NCBI RefSeq assembly: GCF_030272615.1
Contig: NC_081406.1
Span: 259,831,386 to 259,895,385 of the forward strand
Direction: 5' to 3'
Source: Cryptomeria japonica
Taxonomy: Eukaryota > Streptophyta > Pinopsida > Cupressales > Cupressaceae
DNA length: 64,000 bases
The translations under genes were made by a program, and so were the position numbers. Shown here piece after piece: positions 10,314 to 20,857 of the stretch. The stretch's first letter is position 1. Each line of letters starts with the position of its first letter. Below the pieces are notes generated by a model. It saw only the letters and a list, made by a program, of their open reading frames with translations, made no database searches and was not told the DNA's origin.

Positions 10314-11375
10314 CTATGTGTAGAACCTACGAATGTGCATGCTATTGATAGGATCCTCCAAAGGTTCACCTTCTATAGTTGAGAGCTGATATGCCCCAGA
10401 TCCATATGCTGCTGTAATGATATAAGGACCAAGCCAATTTGGTTCGAACTTGCCCTTATTCTCTTTGTCTTGCTGATTTTTGGGGTTTTCTTTGAGAACC
10501 AAATCACCTACCTCAAATGTGTGAGGCTTTACCTTGTGATTGTAGCTGCATTGTTCCTTGACTGAATGATGTGTAGCTTGAGTGACTGTATTCCTTGATA
10601 AAGGAATTGAGATAGAATTACTAGTGTGTGGACTACACAAGCCCGTATGCGTGTCACCTAAAGAAGTTTGGGCATCCCTAATAACAAAGTCCTTTGAGGA
10701 AGCTCCATTAAAGGTCCATGATGTATCACCAAAAGGGGATGGATGTGCGGAACAAGTGGATGAGTGATGAAGGCTTATGATTCTGAAAAGAAGTGAAAGT
10801 AGGATAACATGATGGAGACTTGGGATCAACAAGTATGCTTTTTGACTTGAAATTTTAGAACTTTTGCCCCTAGTTATTTTGATATTAGGGGAGATCATCT
10901 CTTGGTATTTTTCCTTCATAGGATTTTTATCCTTGACTTTGATTTTTGTAGAGTCCAATAGCTTTTGATTTTGATTTGAACTAAAGGACTTCTCTCTATT
11001 TTTGACTTTTAGATTTTTCTTTTCAAAGCTTGATTTTTGATCCCCAATTAGTAAGGTCTTTTGTGATTCTTGTTGATCCAAGTTTGGGATAGGAGTGGAG
11101 ATGGAATGAGTGGATGAAATGGTTAAGGCTATAAGAGTTATCAAGAGGGTTGGCGATACGCTCAATAGATTCTTCGTTGGAACCACTCTTAGGACTATTG
11201 ATATCAAGAGATGCTTGCACCAGTAGAGGAGATTTGCATTCAGACTTAGTAGCCACAACACTAAGTGGTTCACACCCAATTCCTTGGTCTTGCATATTGC
11301 TTGTAGATTGTTCCTATCGACAAAATGTGTTAGGAGATAGTGGGAGTTGATCAACATGAAAGATATACTCACCAC
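10314..11375 (-). pseudogene. Element A linker plus integrase C-terminal (GPY/F-like) end
   Basis: An open minus-strand frame runs through a Ser/Lys-rich linker and a hydrophobic segment (SLHHVILLSLLFRIISL, about 10780-10830). It then passes HPSPFGDTSWTFNGASSKD to the typical C-terminus of a plant Gypsy integrase: PHTFEVGDLVLKENP, then NWLGPYIITAAYGSGAYQLS and a short tail ending RRFYT. The reverse transcriptase, RNase H and integrase catalytic core that should precede this end are missing. In element B the linker is in one frame with the protease, so the overlap with the protease frame at 11314-11375 reflects a frameshift in A. The WTFNGASS block may be a trace of RNase H, which is a weak guess. 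Confidence 0.65.
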
Positions 11376-11880
11376 ATCCTAGGTCTTTAATCTTGAACTT
11401 TTCTTTGATCTCTGCTTGTTTTGATGTAGAAGCTTTCGAGGATTTTGGATCCACATATGCTGATGATGGAATTGCTTGTTGATTGGTTGGAATTGTTATT
11501 TCTGATTTAGGTTGCAAATTGTTGCAGTATATGAATGGATTTGGGTTAGCTTTGACGGTCACTTCCACTCCATTGTGTGGAAACTTGATACATTGATGAT
11601 ATGTAGATGGGACTGCCCTCATTTCATGAATCCAAGGACATCCTAGTAAGATATTGTATGTGAGATCTAGGTCTAGGACTTGACAAACCACATCCTTTGT
11701 AACTGGCCCAACTTTGAGAGGCAAGGTCACTGTACCTTTGGATGAATGCTCTTCATCATCATATGCCTTGATGGTAATTTTGTTTGTAGAATTCATAGCT
11801 TTGTCTGAATATCCCAATTGTTTAATAGTGCTCAATGTACAAATGTTTAGACCTGCTCCTCCATCTATCAGGACTCATTT
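11314..11880 (-). pseudogene. Element A aspartic protease
   Basis: The minus-strand frame reads VLIDGGAGLNICT, the D-[GST]-G active-site form used by many plant Gypsy proteases. It continues with VVCQVLDLDLTYNILLGCPW, the second conserved protease block. A TGA at 11875-11877 lies one codon before VLIDGG; B has a sense codon there. The frame is shared with the gag segment to its right, so gag and protease were one polyprotein. It ends at a TAG (11314-11316). Confidence 0.78.
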
Positions 11881-14369
11881 TATTTGATGTTTGTGTATGA
11901 AGGCTTCAAAGTGTAGTGGTGCATTATGTGGCTGACTTACGAAGGCATCATCGGCTTCTGTGAATGTAAGAGAGTGTGGAATGGAAAGGTATCCCACCAT
12001 GGCTTGAAACTGGTCAACGTTCAGATTAGTGGGGATAGAAGTGTCTCTCAAGATTTTGTCAAGAATGGCTTTATGTGCGGGGGATATGCGTAAGAGCTCA
12101 AGGATTGAGATAAGCACAGGTGTCTTCCCCAACTGTTCTACAAGATCGTACTCAGGCTTGGTTGATGAGGAAGCGGTGTTTTTAGCTAGAGCACCTTGCA
12201 AAGTGAATTTACCTCGATGAGTTGTAACATTACATTTATAGGTACGTTCGGAAGAAGATCCAATACCTTTTAGGACAATCTTGGGTCTTTGGGTAGAATT
12301 CTCAGGCGTTTTGTCCTTGATGATAATGGTAGAGACATAGTTGTCCATTGAAATGTGATTGATAGTTGAATCATAGTTATAAGATGCTCTGATATAATTG
12401 GTTTGGTCATCTGTGGCTTTAGCTTTTCCCTTGTCATGCTTTGGGAATGGTTCCTTAAATATCTCATGTTCTTGATTGGAGGAATGTCCTTCAATCTCAA
12501 TGTCACCTCTATCAATGAGATCTTGTATGATGTTCTTCAGTCGATGACAATTTCCCATTTTATGACCCTTGCTCTTGTGAAATTTGCAATACTCATCATC
12601 ATTCCACCAATTTGGTTTAACCTTTGGCTCATATGGAGGTAGATCTGGAATCATTATTATCTTGTTTGCCACTAGCTTCTCCAAAACTGATTCTAGTGGT
12701 TCTCCCAATGGAGTGTACTTCCTTCATGATTTGGAAGTTGTTTGAGTATTCACCTGATTGTTTGTAGAGCTTGATCCCGAAAATACAATTTTGCATCGCA
12801 CTGTATTGGCATCCACAACACCATCATTGATTGTGTTCTTGTTTTTATTCAAAAATCTTGGCTTGTCTTTTCCTTTAAAGTCATTTGTGTTTTCCTTGAA
12901 TATCTTAATGACTCCTTGTTCAATTAGGACCTTTTCTGTCGCTAAGCCTTTTTCAATGATGTCCTTGAAGGTGGACAAACAAGCTTTCCTTAGATCATAG
13001 CTAATGTCTTTGTTAACATTTTGGGTGAACATCTCTACCATTTGTTTTTGTGGAATTTCCCAAGAGCATCTACTGGCTAGGTTCCTCCATCTTTGTAAAA
13101 ATGATGCAAAAGATTCTCCATCCTTTTGCTTGGTGTTGCACAAAGTAGTGACTGATATGTTTGTCTCTATGTTGTATGAGAAATGTTGAATAAATGCCTC
13201 TGCTAAGTCACCCCATGACTTAATTCCATGTAAAAGTTGGGAGAACCATTCCATAGCTTGATCGCCTAGGCTCTGTGGGAATAATCTCATCAAATATGTC
13301 TCTTCTGCTACTATCTCAATGCAAGCTGTGAAAAATTGTCTTATGTGTGCCTTAGGATCCCCTTTTCCTATATACTTATCAAATTTAGGTGTCACAAAGT
13401 GTGTAGGAAAAGGAGGCATTGGAATGCTCTTGTCAAATGGATAAGAACATATGTCTCTCATTGTGTATGTTGGCTTCGGTGTATTTATGTCCTCCATTTT
13501 CTTTTGTAAGTCCCTGATTTGTTGCTCCAAATTGCTCTTAGGTGGAGATCAACTTCTTGGACCATACCTCATGCTTGAGGCACCAATTGGAGGAGAAGCA
13601 TGTTGCATATATGGATGATATTGATCATACACATGTTCATATGGAGGAGGTCTATAGTGATGCTGCATATATGGACAACTTGGTATAGATTCATGTTGAC
13701 GAACGAAATATCTATTTTGTCCATGTATACCATACTCTACAGGCATGTCATGTTCTAATGTGTTGCCCCCAAATTTGACACGGGATTTCCTTGTGTCCAA
13801 ATTTTGAGCATGCCTTTGAATATCCAATTGCTTTGGTGGTTGATCCTTAGCATTGATATGTTATTGAGCATATTTCTCTGCATAAGACTTCCATAAATGG
13901 TTTGCGAAGGTGAGTATCATATGCTTGACCATGTGTATGTGGGACCTCTGGTTTTTGAAACAAAGATGATGGTGATTCAGGCACAAGATGTGGTCTTATA
14001 TTGCCTCCACTATTAGGCCTCCTTTGATCCATGTTGGAGTGAGGTTGTTGCAAAGGTCGATTTTCCATTATTTGAGACATGTCAAAATCATGAGGTATCT
14101 TAGCTCCACTTTGTGCCATCATTTGTAATAAGTATTGTCTATCCCTCCTCATTATTTCCTCAACCAATCGATTGAAATGGGGATCCATAATGGATTCTTC
14201 CACATCTGGTGAATGTACTGAAAAGTTGTCCATATCATCATTATGTGTATCAATATTGTGTAGTGTCCATGTTCTCAACATTTGGAATGTTTCTATAGGC
14301 ATCCATGTCAGGTAATGTAGTATGATCAGAATTGAAAAAGATATCATTGTCATACTAATAAGAACTCAT
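11881..14369 (-). pseudogene. Element A gag
   Basis: The start is ATG at 14367-14369 (MSSY). A nonsense codon follows two codons later, and there is a frameshift near 14250. Another frame change occurs near 13840. From 13827 down to the protease the frame is constant, broken only by TGA at 13549-13551 and 12724-12726, both CGA in element B. The domains in order are an acidic and Pro/Tyr-rich N-terminal part (about 14350-13550) and a capsid core with LMRLFPQSLGDQAMEWFSQL and WGDLAEAFIQHFSYN (about 13300-13160). A nucleic-acid-binding motif C-x2-H-x4-H-x4-C (CKFHKSKGHKMGNC) lies at about 12555-12600. The CHHC form differs from the CCHC knuckles of E and D. Confidence 0.8.
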
Positions 14370-16370
14370 GTTTGCGGACTCTTGAGCCTCTTTAGTTTCT
14401 CTCCTAGATTTTTGAAGATGGGTTTCAACCATGAACTAGGTATTGACCGAGATGTGTGAGACTAGATGAAAATGGAAAAAGTATGGAAGACCAAGGGTTG
14501 GATGGAATGTAAATGAATCTGAAGTGTACTTGCAATGTCCAAAGTGTAAGATCAAGTATGTGTGTAGTAGAGTAGGTGTGACTTCCAAAGAAAGGATAGT
14601 TTCTCTTGATGAGGTAAGTTGACCTTGACTCTAAGTAAGACCAAATGAGACCCAAAGGTGATAGACCTTGATGAGGGACCACTTAGCAAAATGTTGTTGT
14701 ATGTAGTGTGTTGACAAAGTATGATGAGGAAAAGCAAGTGACCTTTTGACTCAAGTTTTGACAAATGTGAATGTAATGTAAGGTGTAAAGCAATGATGGA
14801 CTTTGTGAGACCCAAAGACAGGTTGAATCCTAGATGAAAACCTGGAGAAATAACTTAGGAAGCTCAAGAATTCCAAAACTGATTGCTCTTGTTTGCTGGA
14901 CTGTAAAAAATTTTCAAGTTGTGAAGTTGTTGGTTGTGACCAAATCTGAATGTTTGACTGTTTTTCATGACAAGAGGACACAATGTTGATGAGGACTCAA
15001 TTTTTGCAAGTGTTTAGACTCAAAATGACTCCAAGAAAACTGTGTTGTTTGATGTAAAAATGTTTTGCATACACTTGAAGACACAAAAGCCACAATGTTT
15101 TGTTGTTTGGTCTTGAATGTTTTGAATGTTTAAAATAAGTCAAGCACAATTCTTATGGCTGGCCAAGACAATAGTTGTTGATCCCACATGAGGTTTTACC
15201 TCCGAGGCTACACTATTCAGAGCAGATACTTAGATGCTTGACCTCACTGGCTCCACCCTTGGCACTCACCTCTCGAGTCAGCCAAACATCAGTCCCCACG
15301 AAAACTCCTCATGGCGAACTTTGTATCTCTACTAAGAAACGTACATGTATGGGTCACTACCAGAGGTCCGACCTCCTGCCTCAACAGCTAGAAGGATTTT
15401 GGCTTCTAAAACAAAAAGGTGCTAGTAAGGGCATCCACTCATGTGGCCATACATGTGGCACTTTTAGCTCTGTAAATACATAAGGCTCCCAGACAGTAGA
15501 GGTTACGCCCTACAATTCATCAAATAAATTTGATCAAACGGGTTTATGGGGAGACATAGTGTCGGTATGAACTAATCAGCACACGTTATCCATAGTTTTC
15601 ACCATGAATATAGTTGTTTATAATGGTTCAGAAGAGGTGGGTTTTCCTCGCTACCACTTGGGTCATTCTCTTCTCACTAGTAATCCTAATGAACACACGG
15701 GAAGACAGACCCTCTAAAGATTAAACAAAAAGAGCCTATTGCTCAAGACACAAAAGACAATGATTCAAATTTAGTGCACCAATTGAAGTGTTTGCTAGTC
15801 TATGAAAATAAGGCACACAATAAAAATCCAAAAACCCTCACCAAGGACCTACAATAAATATTTATTAGTAGTTTGGATTGTTTGAAATAATCACCCCTTG
15901 CTGCAAGCACACAAGTTAGGTAAATTTTAGATCCAAAAGACTTTGTGAAATAGGGGCCTTCAACAATGCATTTTGTTGACCAATTCAAATATATGATTCA
16001 TCATAAAAAATACCATCTATAAAATTTTAAGAGATTTCCAGAAATGTAAGAAAATCCAAAAAATTCTCTCATTTTCTCTCAAAATTAATTTTTTATTAAA
16101 AATCATAAAAAATTCATAGAAAATGAAAATGTGCTCCTCCAAAAATTTTGAATTTTGGATTGAGAGCTCCTGATACTTTCTTCAACCTGCAAAAACAATT
16201 TGGTGCAAAATTTCCAATCCGTTTGTGAGATATGATCAAATCTCTCCAAGATCTTGATTTTGTGTCCAAAATCCTAGCTGCACAAGGTTATTCTCCAAAT
16301 TGTTTTACAAAACAACAATATAGGATTAGAAAAATCTGAAAAAAAACACAGATCTAACAAAAATCCATGT
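14370..16370 (-). other. Element A leader (5' untranslated region)
   Basis: Two kilobases of leader match 18258-20857 of element B in inverse orientation, with one copy of a block that is triplicated in B. It holds no sense ORF of note. A 102-codon antisense frame (15175-15483, plus strand) is partly conserved in B, but nothing in it is recognisable as a protein. The block at about 15640-15680, including TGGGTCATTCTCTTCTCAC, is shared with element C (58520-58540). Confidence 0.7.
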
Positions 16371-16386
16371 CCCATGGGGCTTGCCA
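16371..16386 (-). other. Element A putative primer-binding site
   Basis: The minus strand reads TGGCAAGCCCCATGGG three bases after the 5' LTR end. It starts with TGG, as required for pairing with a tRNA CCA end. I cannot assign the tRNA. Confidence 0.55.
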
Positions 16387-16389
16387 AAA

Positions 16390-17169
16390 TGTTTATGGTG
16401 AAAATGGATAACAATAATAATGATATTGAAAGGCTAAATGAATTCAACCACAAAACCCTAGCCTAACAACAACAAAGATCCACCATAACATATGAAGATT
16501 ACCTAAGACAATGCAAATAAAATGAAATCACAAAGATTATACCATCACATGTCCAATAAGGTTTTGATCTTCATTCTTCCTATCTCCATTGATCTTGGTT
16601 GATATATTTGCTCTCAAATTTTATATGCACAAGAGCTCAATAAAGAACGGAATGTGGTTGCAAGTAGGATCGCATATAAAAGTGCAAAGTGTAGTGTAGT
16701 CAAGTAGTCAACGGGGGGGGTTTGATAATGAAGGAAGCATCTCCTTATATAGAAGACACTATATGAAATTGAGGGATAAGATTGAGAGGTGTAAAAGGAG
16801 GTCGGCTATGATTAGAGGGTAGGTAAAAGAAATAATAAAATAATGGAAGGGGTAGGTAGTGTATGAATTAAGAGATGAATAACATGTGTCATAGGTAGAA
16901 AAGGTTAATGAATTAATTAAATAAATAAATATTTATTTGATTAATAGAAGGAGTGAGATCAATTAAATAAATAAGATATTTATTTAATTTAGGAAAAGGA
17001 TAATTTAAATAAATAAATGTATTTATTTAAATCAGAAATAAGGTTAGAAGAGGATAAATGAATTAATTAAATATATAAAGATTTATTTAATTAATAGAAG
17101 AATTAAGTTTAGATAATTAAATAAATAAAATATTTATTTAATTAGACTGGACAATTTTGGGTGTCTACA
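16390..17169 (-). repeat. Element A 5' LTR
   Basis: 780 bp. The sense ends are TGTAGACACCC and CATAAACA. Five AT palindromes lie at about 16905-17150, close to the sense start. A TATA-like CTATATAAGG lies on the minus strand at 16743-16752. Confidence 0.88.
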
Positions 17170-17469
17170 GCATCTATTACCTCTAAGAGGCTCAAAACTT
17201 GTCTTTCACTGATCCAAGTGGGTCCTCTACCTCTATACCATTTAAACACTCTCAAACAACATGTATCTAAGGTGCACAAGTCATTAAGTCTTCATTTGTC
17301 AAGACAACCCTAGTACTAGTCTTCAACTAGGCCTAGGCTCCTACTAGCCCTGCAAACACTGTTTTAGGCAGTTATCTCGCAAAAGCTGCAAAACACAAGA
17401 TAAACAAACCACAAATTAGGATACCCTTTTCATCCAACAATAACATGTCCAAGTCTTAGCCATTCTTAT
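17170..17469 (-). repeat. Element E LTR segment between elements A and B
   Basis: This 300-bp piece of the interrupted E LTR matches about 2686-2970. It is the only sequence separating the two head-to-head elements. Confidence 0.85.
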
Positions 17470-18238
17470 TGTAGACACTGAAAATTGTCCAGTCTAATTA
17501 AATAAATATTTTATTTATTTAATTATCTAAGCTTAATTCTTCTATTAATTAAATATATCTTTATTTATTAATTAATTCATTTATCCTCTTCTAGCCTTAT
17601 TTCTCATTTAAATAAATATATTTATTTATTTAAATTATCATTTTCTTAAATTAAATAAATATCTTATTTATTTAATTGATCTCACTCCTTCTATTAATTA
17701 AATAAATCTTTATTTATTTAATTAATTCACTAACCTTTTCTACCCATGACACATGTCATTCATCTCTTAATTCATACACTGCCTACCCCTTTCATTATTT
17801 TATTATTTCTTTTACCTACCCTCTAATCATAGCCGACCTCCTTTTACACCTCTCAATCGTATCCCTCCATTTCATATAGTGTCTTCTATATAAGGAGATG
17901 CTTCCTTCATTATTAAACCCCTCGTTGACTACTTGACTACACTACGCTTTTGAACATAGGCGATCCTACTTGCAACCACATTCCGTTCTTTGTTGAGCTC
18001 TTGTGCACATAAAATCTGAGAGCAAATATATCAAACAAGATCAATGGAGATAAGAAGAATGGAGATTCAAACCCTATTGGACATGTGATGGTATAATCTT
18101 TGTGATTCCATTTTATTTGCATTGTCTTAGGTAATCTTCATATGTTATGGTGGATCTTTGTTGTTGTTAGGCTAGGGTTTTGTGGTTGAATTCATTTAGC
18201 CTTTCAATATTGTTGTTTATCCATTTTCACCATAAACA
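17470..18238 (+). repeat. Element B 5' LTR
   Basis: 769 bp, nearly identical to 27147-27916. A row of five AT palindromes lies at about 17492-17735, and a TATA-like CTATATAAGG at 17886-17895 is the probable promoter. Confidence 0.9.
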
Positions 18239-18241
18239 TTT

Positions 18242-18257
18242 TGGCATGCCCTTTGGG
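18242..18257 (+). other. Element B putative primer-binding site
   Basis: TGGCATGCCCTTTGGG begins three bases after the LTR. Element A has the related TGGCAAGCCCCATGGG at the same offset, so one or both have drifted. The primer tRNA is not identified. Confidence 0.55.
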
Positions 18258-18369
18258 AAATGGATTTTTGTTAGATCTGTGTTTTTCGTAGATTTTTCTA
18301 ACCCTATATTGTTGTTTTGTGAAACAATTTGGAGAATAACCTTGTGCAGCTAGGGTTTTGGACACAAAA

Positions 18370-19210
18370 TCAAGATCTTGAAGAGATTTGATCATATCTC
18401 ACAAACGGCTTGGAAATTTTGCACCAACTTTTTTTTGCAGGTTGAAGAAAGTATTAGGAGATCTCAATCCAAATTTCAGAATTTTTGGAGGACATTTTCA
18501 TTTTTTATGAATTTTTTATGATTTTTCATAAAAAAATAATTTTGAGAGAAAATGAGAGAATTTTTTGGATATTCTTGCATTTTTGGAAATATCACATAAT
18601 TATACACAGGATTTTTTCTTTGTGATTTTAATTTTGATGCAAAATATTTCCCTAAAAATCAGATCTTTAAAAATTAAGGTTTTTCCTTATTTTGATCAAA
18701 TCTCACAAATAGCTTTGAATTGTGACATCAATTTTTTTGTGTAGGTCAGGAAAAGTATTAGAAGAATTCAGTAAAAATTTTAGATTTTTTGGATCACTTG
18801 TTCAATTTATATGAATTTTTTATTATTTTTCATAAAAAAAATTAATTTTGAGAGCAAATTAGCAAATTTTTCAGATTTTCTTACATTTTTTGAAATATCA
18901 CAGAATTATACACAGGATCTATTTTTTGTGATTTTAAATTTGATGCAAAATCATTCCTCAAAAATCAGATCTTTGAAAATTAGGGTTTTGCATTATTTTA
19001 CTCATATCTCACAAACTGCTTGGATTTGTTATAGTATGCAAGTTTTGAAGACCATCAGGACTCTCCACTAAAAATTTTAGATTTTTTGGATTGATTTTGC
19101 ATTTTATATGAATTTTTTATGATTTTTCATAAAAAATTAATTTTTGGAGCAAATTAGCAAATTTTTTGGATTTTCTTACATTTTTGGAAATCTCTTGAAA
19201 TTTTACAGGT
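18370..19210 (+). repeat. Element B leader block in about three tandem copies (305-309 bp)
   Basis: The phrase ATCTCACAAA recurs at about 18391, 18696 and 19005, each followed by the same T-rich text (ATGAATTTTTTATGATTTTT and TGGAAATATCACA). Element A has a single copy of this block at 16020-16260, so the amplification is specific to this insertion or its immediate lineage. Confidence 0.8.
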
Positions 19211-20857
19211 GGTGTTTTTTTATTATGAATCATATCTTTGAATTGGTCAACAAAATACATTGTTGAAGGCCCCTATTTCACAAAGTCTTTTGGATCTAAA
19301 ATTTACCTAACTTGTGTGCTTGCAGGAAAGGGTGATTATTTTAAACAATCCAAACTACTAATAAATCTTTGTTGCAGGTCCTTGGCAAGGGTTTTTGGAT
19401 TTTTATTGTGTACCTCATTTTCATAGACTAGCAAACACTTCAATTGGTGCACTAAAATTGAATCATTATCTTTTGTGTCTTGAGCAATAGGCTCTTTTTG
19501 TTTAATCTTTATAGGGCCTGTCTTCCCGTGTGGTCATTAGGACTACTAGTGAGAAGAGAATGACCTAAGTGGTAGCGAGGAAAACCCACCTCTTTAGAAC
19601 CATTATAAACAACTGTATTCATGGTGAAAACTATGGATAACGTGTGTTGATTAGTTCATACTAACATTATGTCTCCCCATAAACCCATTTGATCAAATTT
19701 ATTTGATAAGTTGTAGGGCGTAACCCCTACCGGCTGGGAGCCTTCTATATTTACAGAGCTGAAAGTGCCACATGTATGGCCACATGAGCGGATGCCCTTA
19801 CTAGCACTTTTTGTTTTAGAACCTAAAATCCTTCTAGTTGTTGAGGCAGGAGGTCGGACCTCTGGTAGCGGCCCACACACATACGGTTCTTAGTAGAGAT
19901 ACAAATTTCACCATAGGGAGTTTTCGTGGGGACTGATGCTTGGCTGACCTGAGAAGTGAGTGCCGAGGGTGGAGCCAATGAGGTCAAGCATCTAAGCATC
20001 CACTCTGAATAGCGTAGCCTCGAGGGTAAAACCTCATGTGGGATCAACAACTATTGTCTTGGCCAGCCATAAGAATTGTGTTTGACTTATTTTAAACATT
20101 CAAAACATTCAAGACTAAACAACAAAACATTGTGTCTTTTGTGTCTTCAAGTGTATGCAAAACAATTTTACATCAAACAACATATTTTTCTTTGAGTCAT
20201 TTTGAGTCTAAACACTTGCAAACATTGAGTCCTCATCAACATTGTGTCCTCTTGTCACAAAAAATAGTCAAACATTCAGATTTGGTCACAACCAACAACT
20301 TCACAAATTGGAAAAATTTTACAGTCTAGCAAACAAAGAGCAATCAGTTTCGGAATTCTTGAGCTTCCTAGGTTGTTTCTCCAGGTTTTCATCTAGCATT
20401 CAACTTGTCTTTGGGTCTCACAAAGTCCATCATTGCTTTACATCTTGCATTAAATTTACATTTGTCTAAACTTGAGTCAAAAGGTCACTTGCTTGTCCTC
20501 ATCATACTTTGTCAACACACTACATACAACAACATTTTGCTAAGTGGTCCCTCATCAAGGTCTATCACCTTTGGGTCTCATTTGGTCTTACTTAGAGTCA
20601 AGGTCAACTAACCTCATCAAGAGAAACTATCCTCTCTTTGGAAGTCACACCTACTCTACTACATACATACTTGGTCTTACACTTTGGACATTGCAAGTAC
20701 ACTTCAGATTCATTTACATTCCATCCAACCCTTGGTCTTCCATACTTTTTCCATTTCCATCTAGTCTCACACATCTCGGTCAATACCTAGTTCATGGTTG
20801 AAACCCATCTTCAAAAATCTAGGAGAGAAACTAAAGAGGCTCAAGAGTCTGCAAACA
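19211..20857 (+). other. Element B leader (5' untranslated region)
   Basis: This matches the element A leader in inverse orientation. An antisense frame at 19823-20050 corresponds to the one in A at 15175-15483, but no protein family is recognisable. It includes GAATGACCTAAGTGG at about 19558, a block shared with element C. Confidence 0.7.

Larger units (their letters stand above)
6415..17169 (-). mobile_element. Element A: 10.8-kb non-autonomous LTR retrotransposon (gag-PR, no RT)
   Basis: The LTRs at 6415-7143 and 16390-17169 share TG...CA ends. The 5-bp flanks are GCACC (6410-6414) and GCATC (17170-17174), a target duplication with one change. Sense is the minus strand: 5' LTR, PBS, leader, gag, protease, linker, integrase C-terminus, 3' noncoding part with tandem repeats, PPT, 3' LTR. 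Reverse transcriptase, RNase H and the integrase core are absent. Element B has the same structure, so the loss predates both insertions. The protease and integrase-end sequences resemble the Tat/Athila side of plant Ty3/Gypsy; that placement is tentative. Confidence 0.88.

Noticed and set aside
15175-15483. 102-codon frame, partly shared with 19823-20050
   Set aside because: Antisense to the leaders of A and B, no recognisable domain and no sign of codon-level conservation that I can judge by eye.
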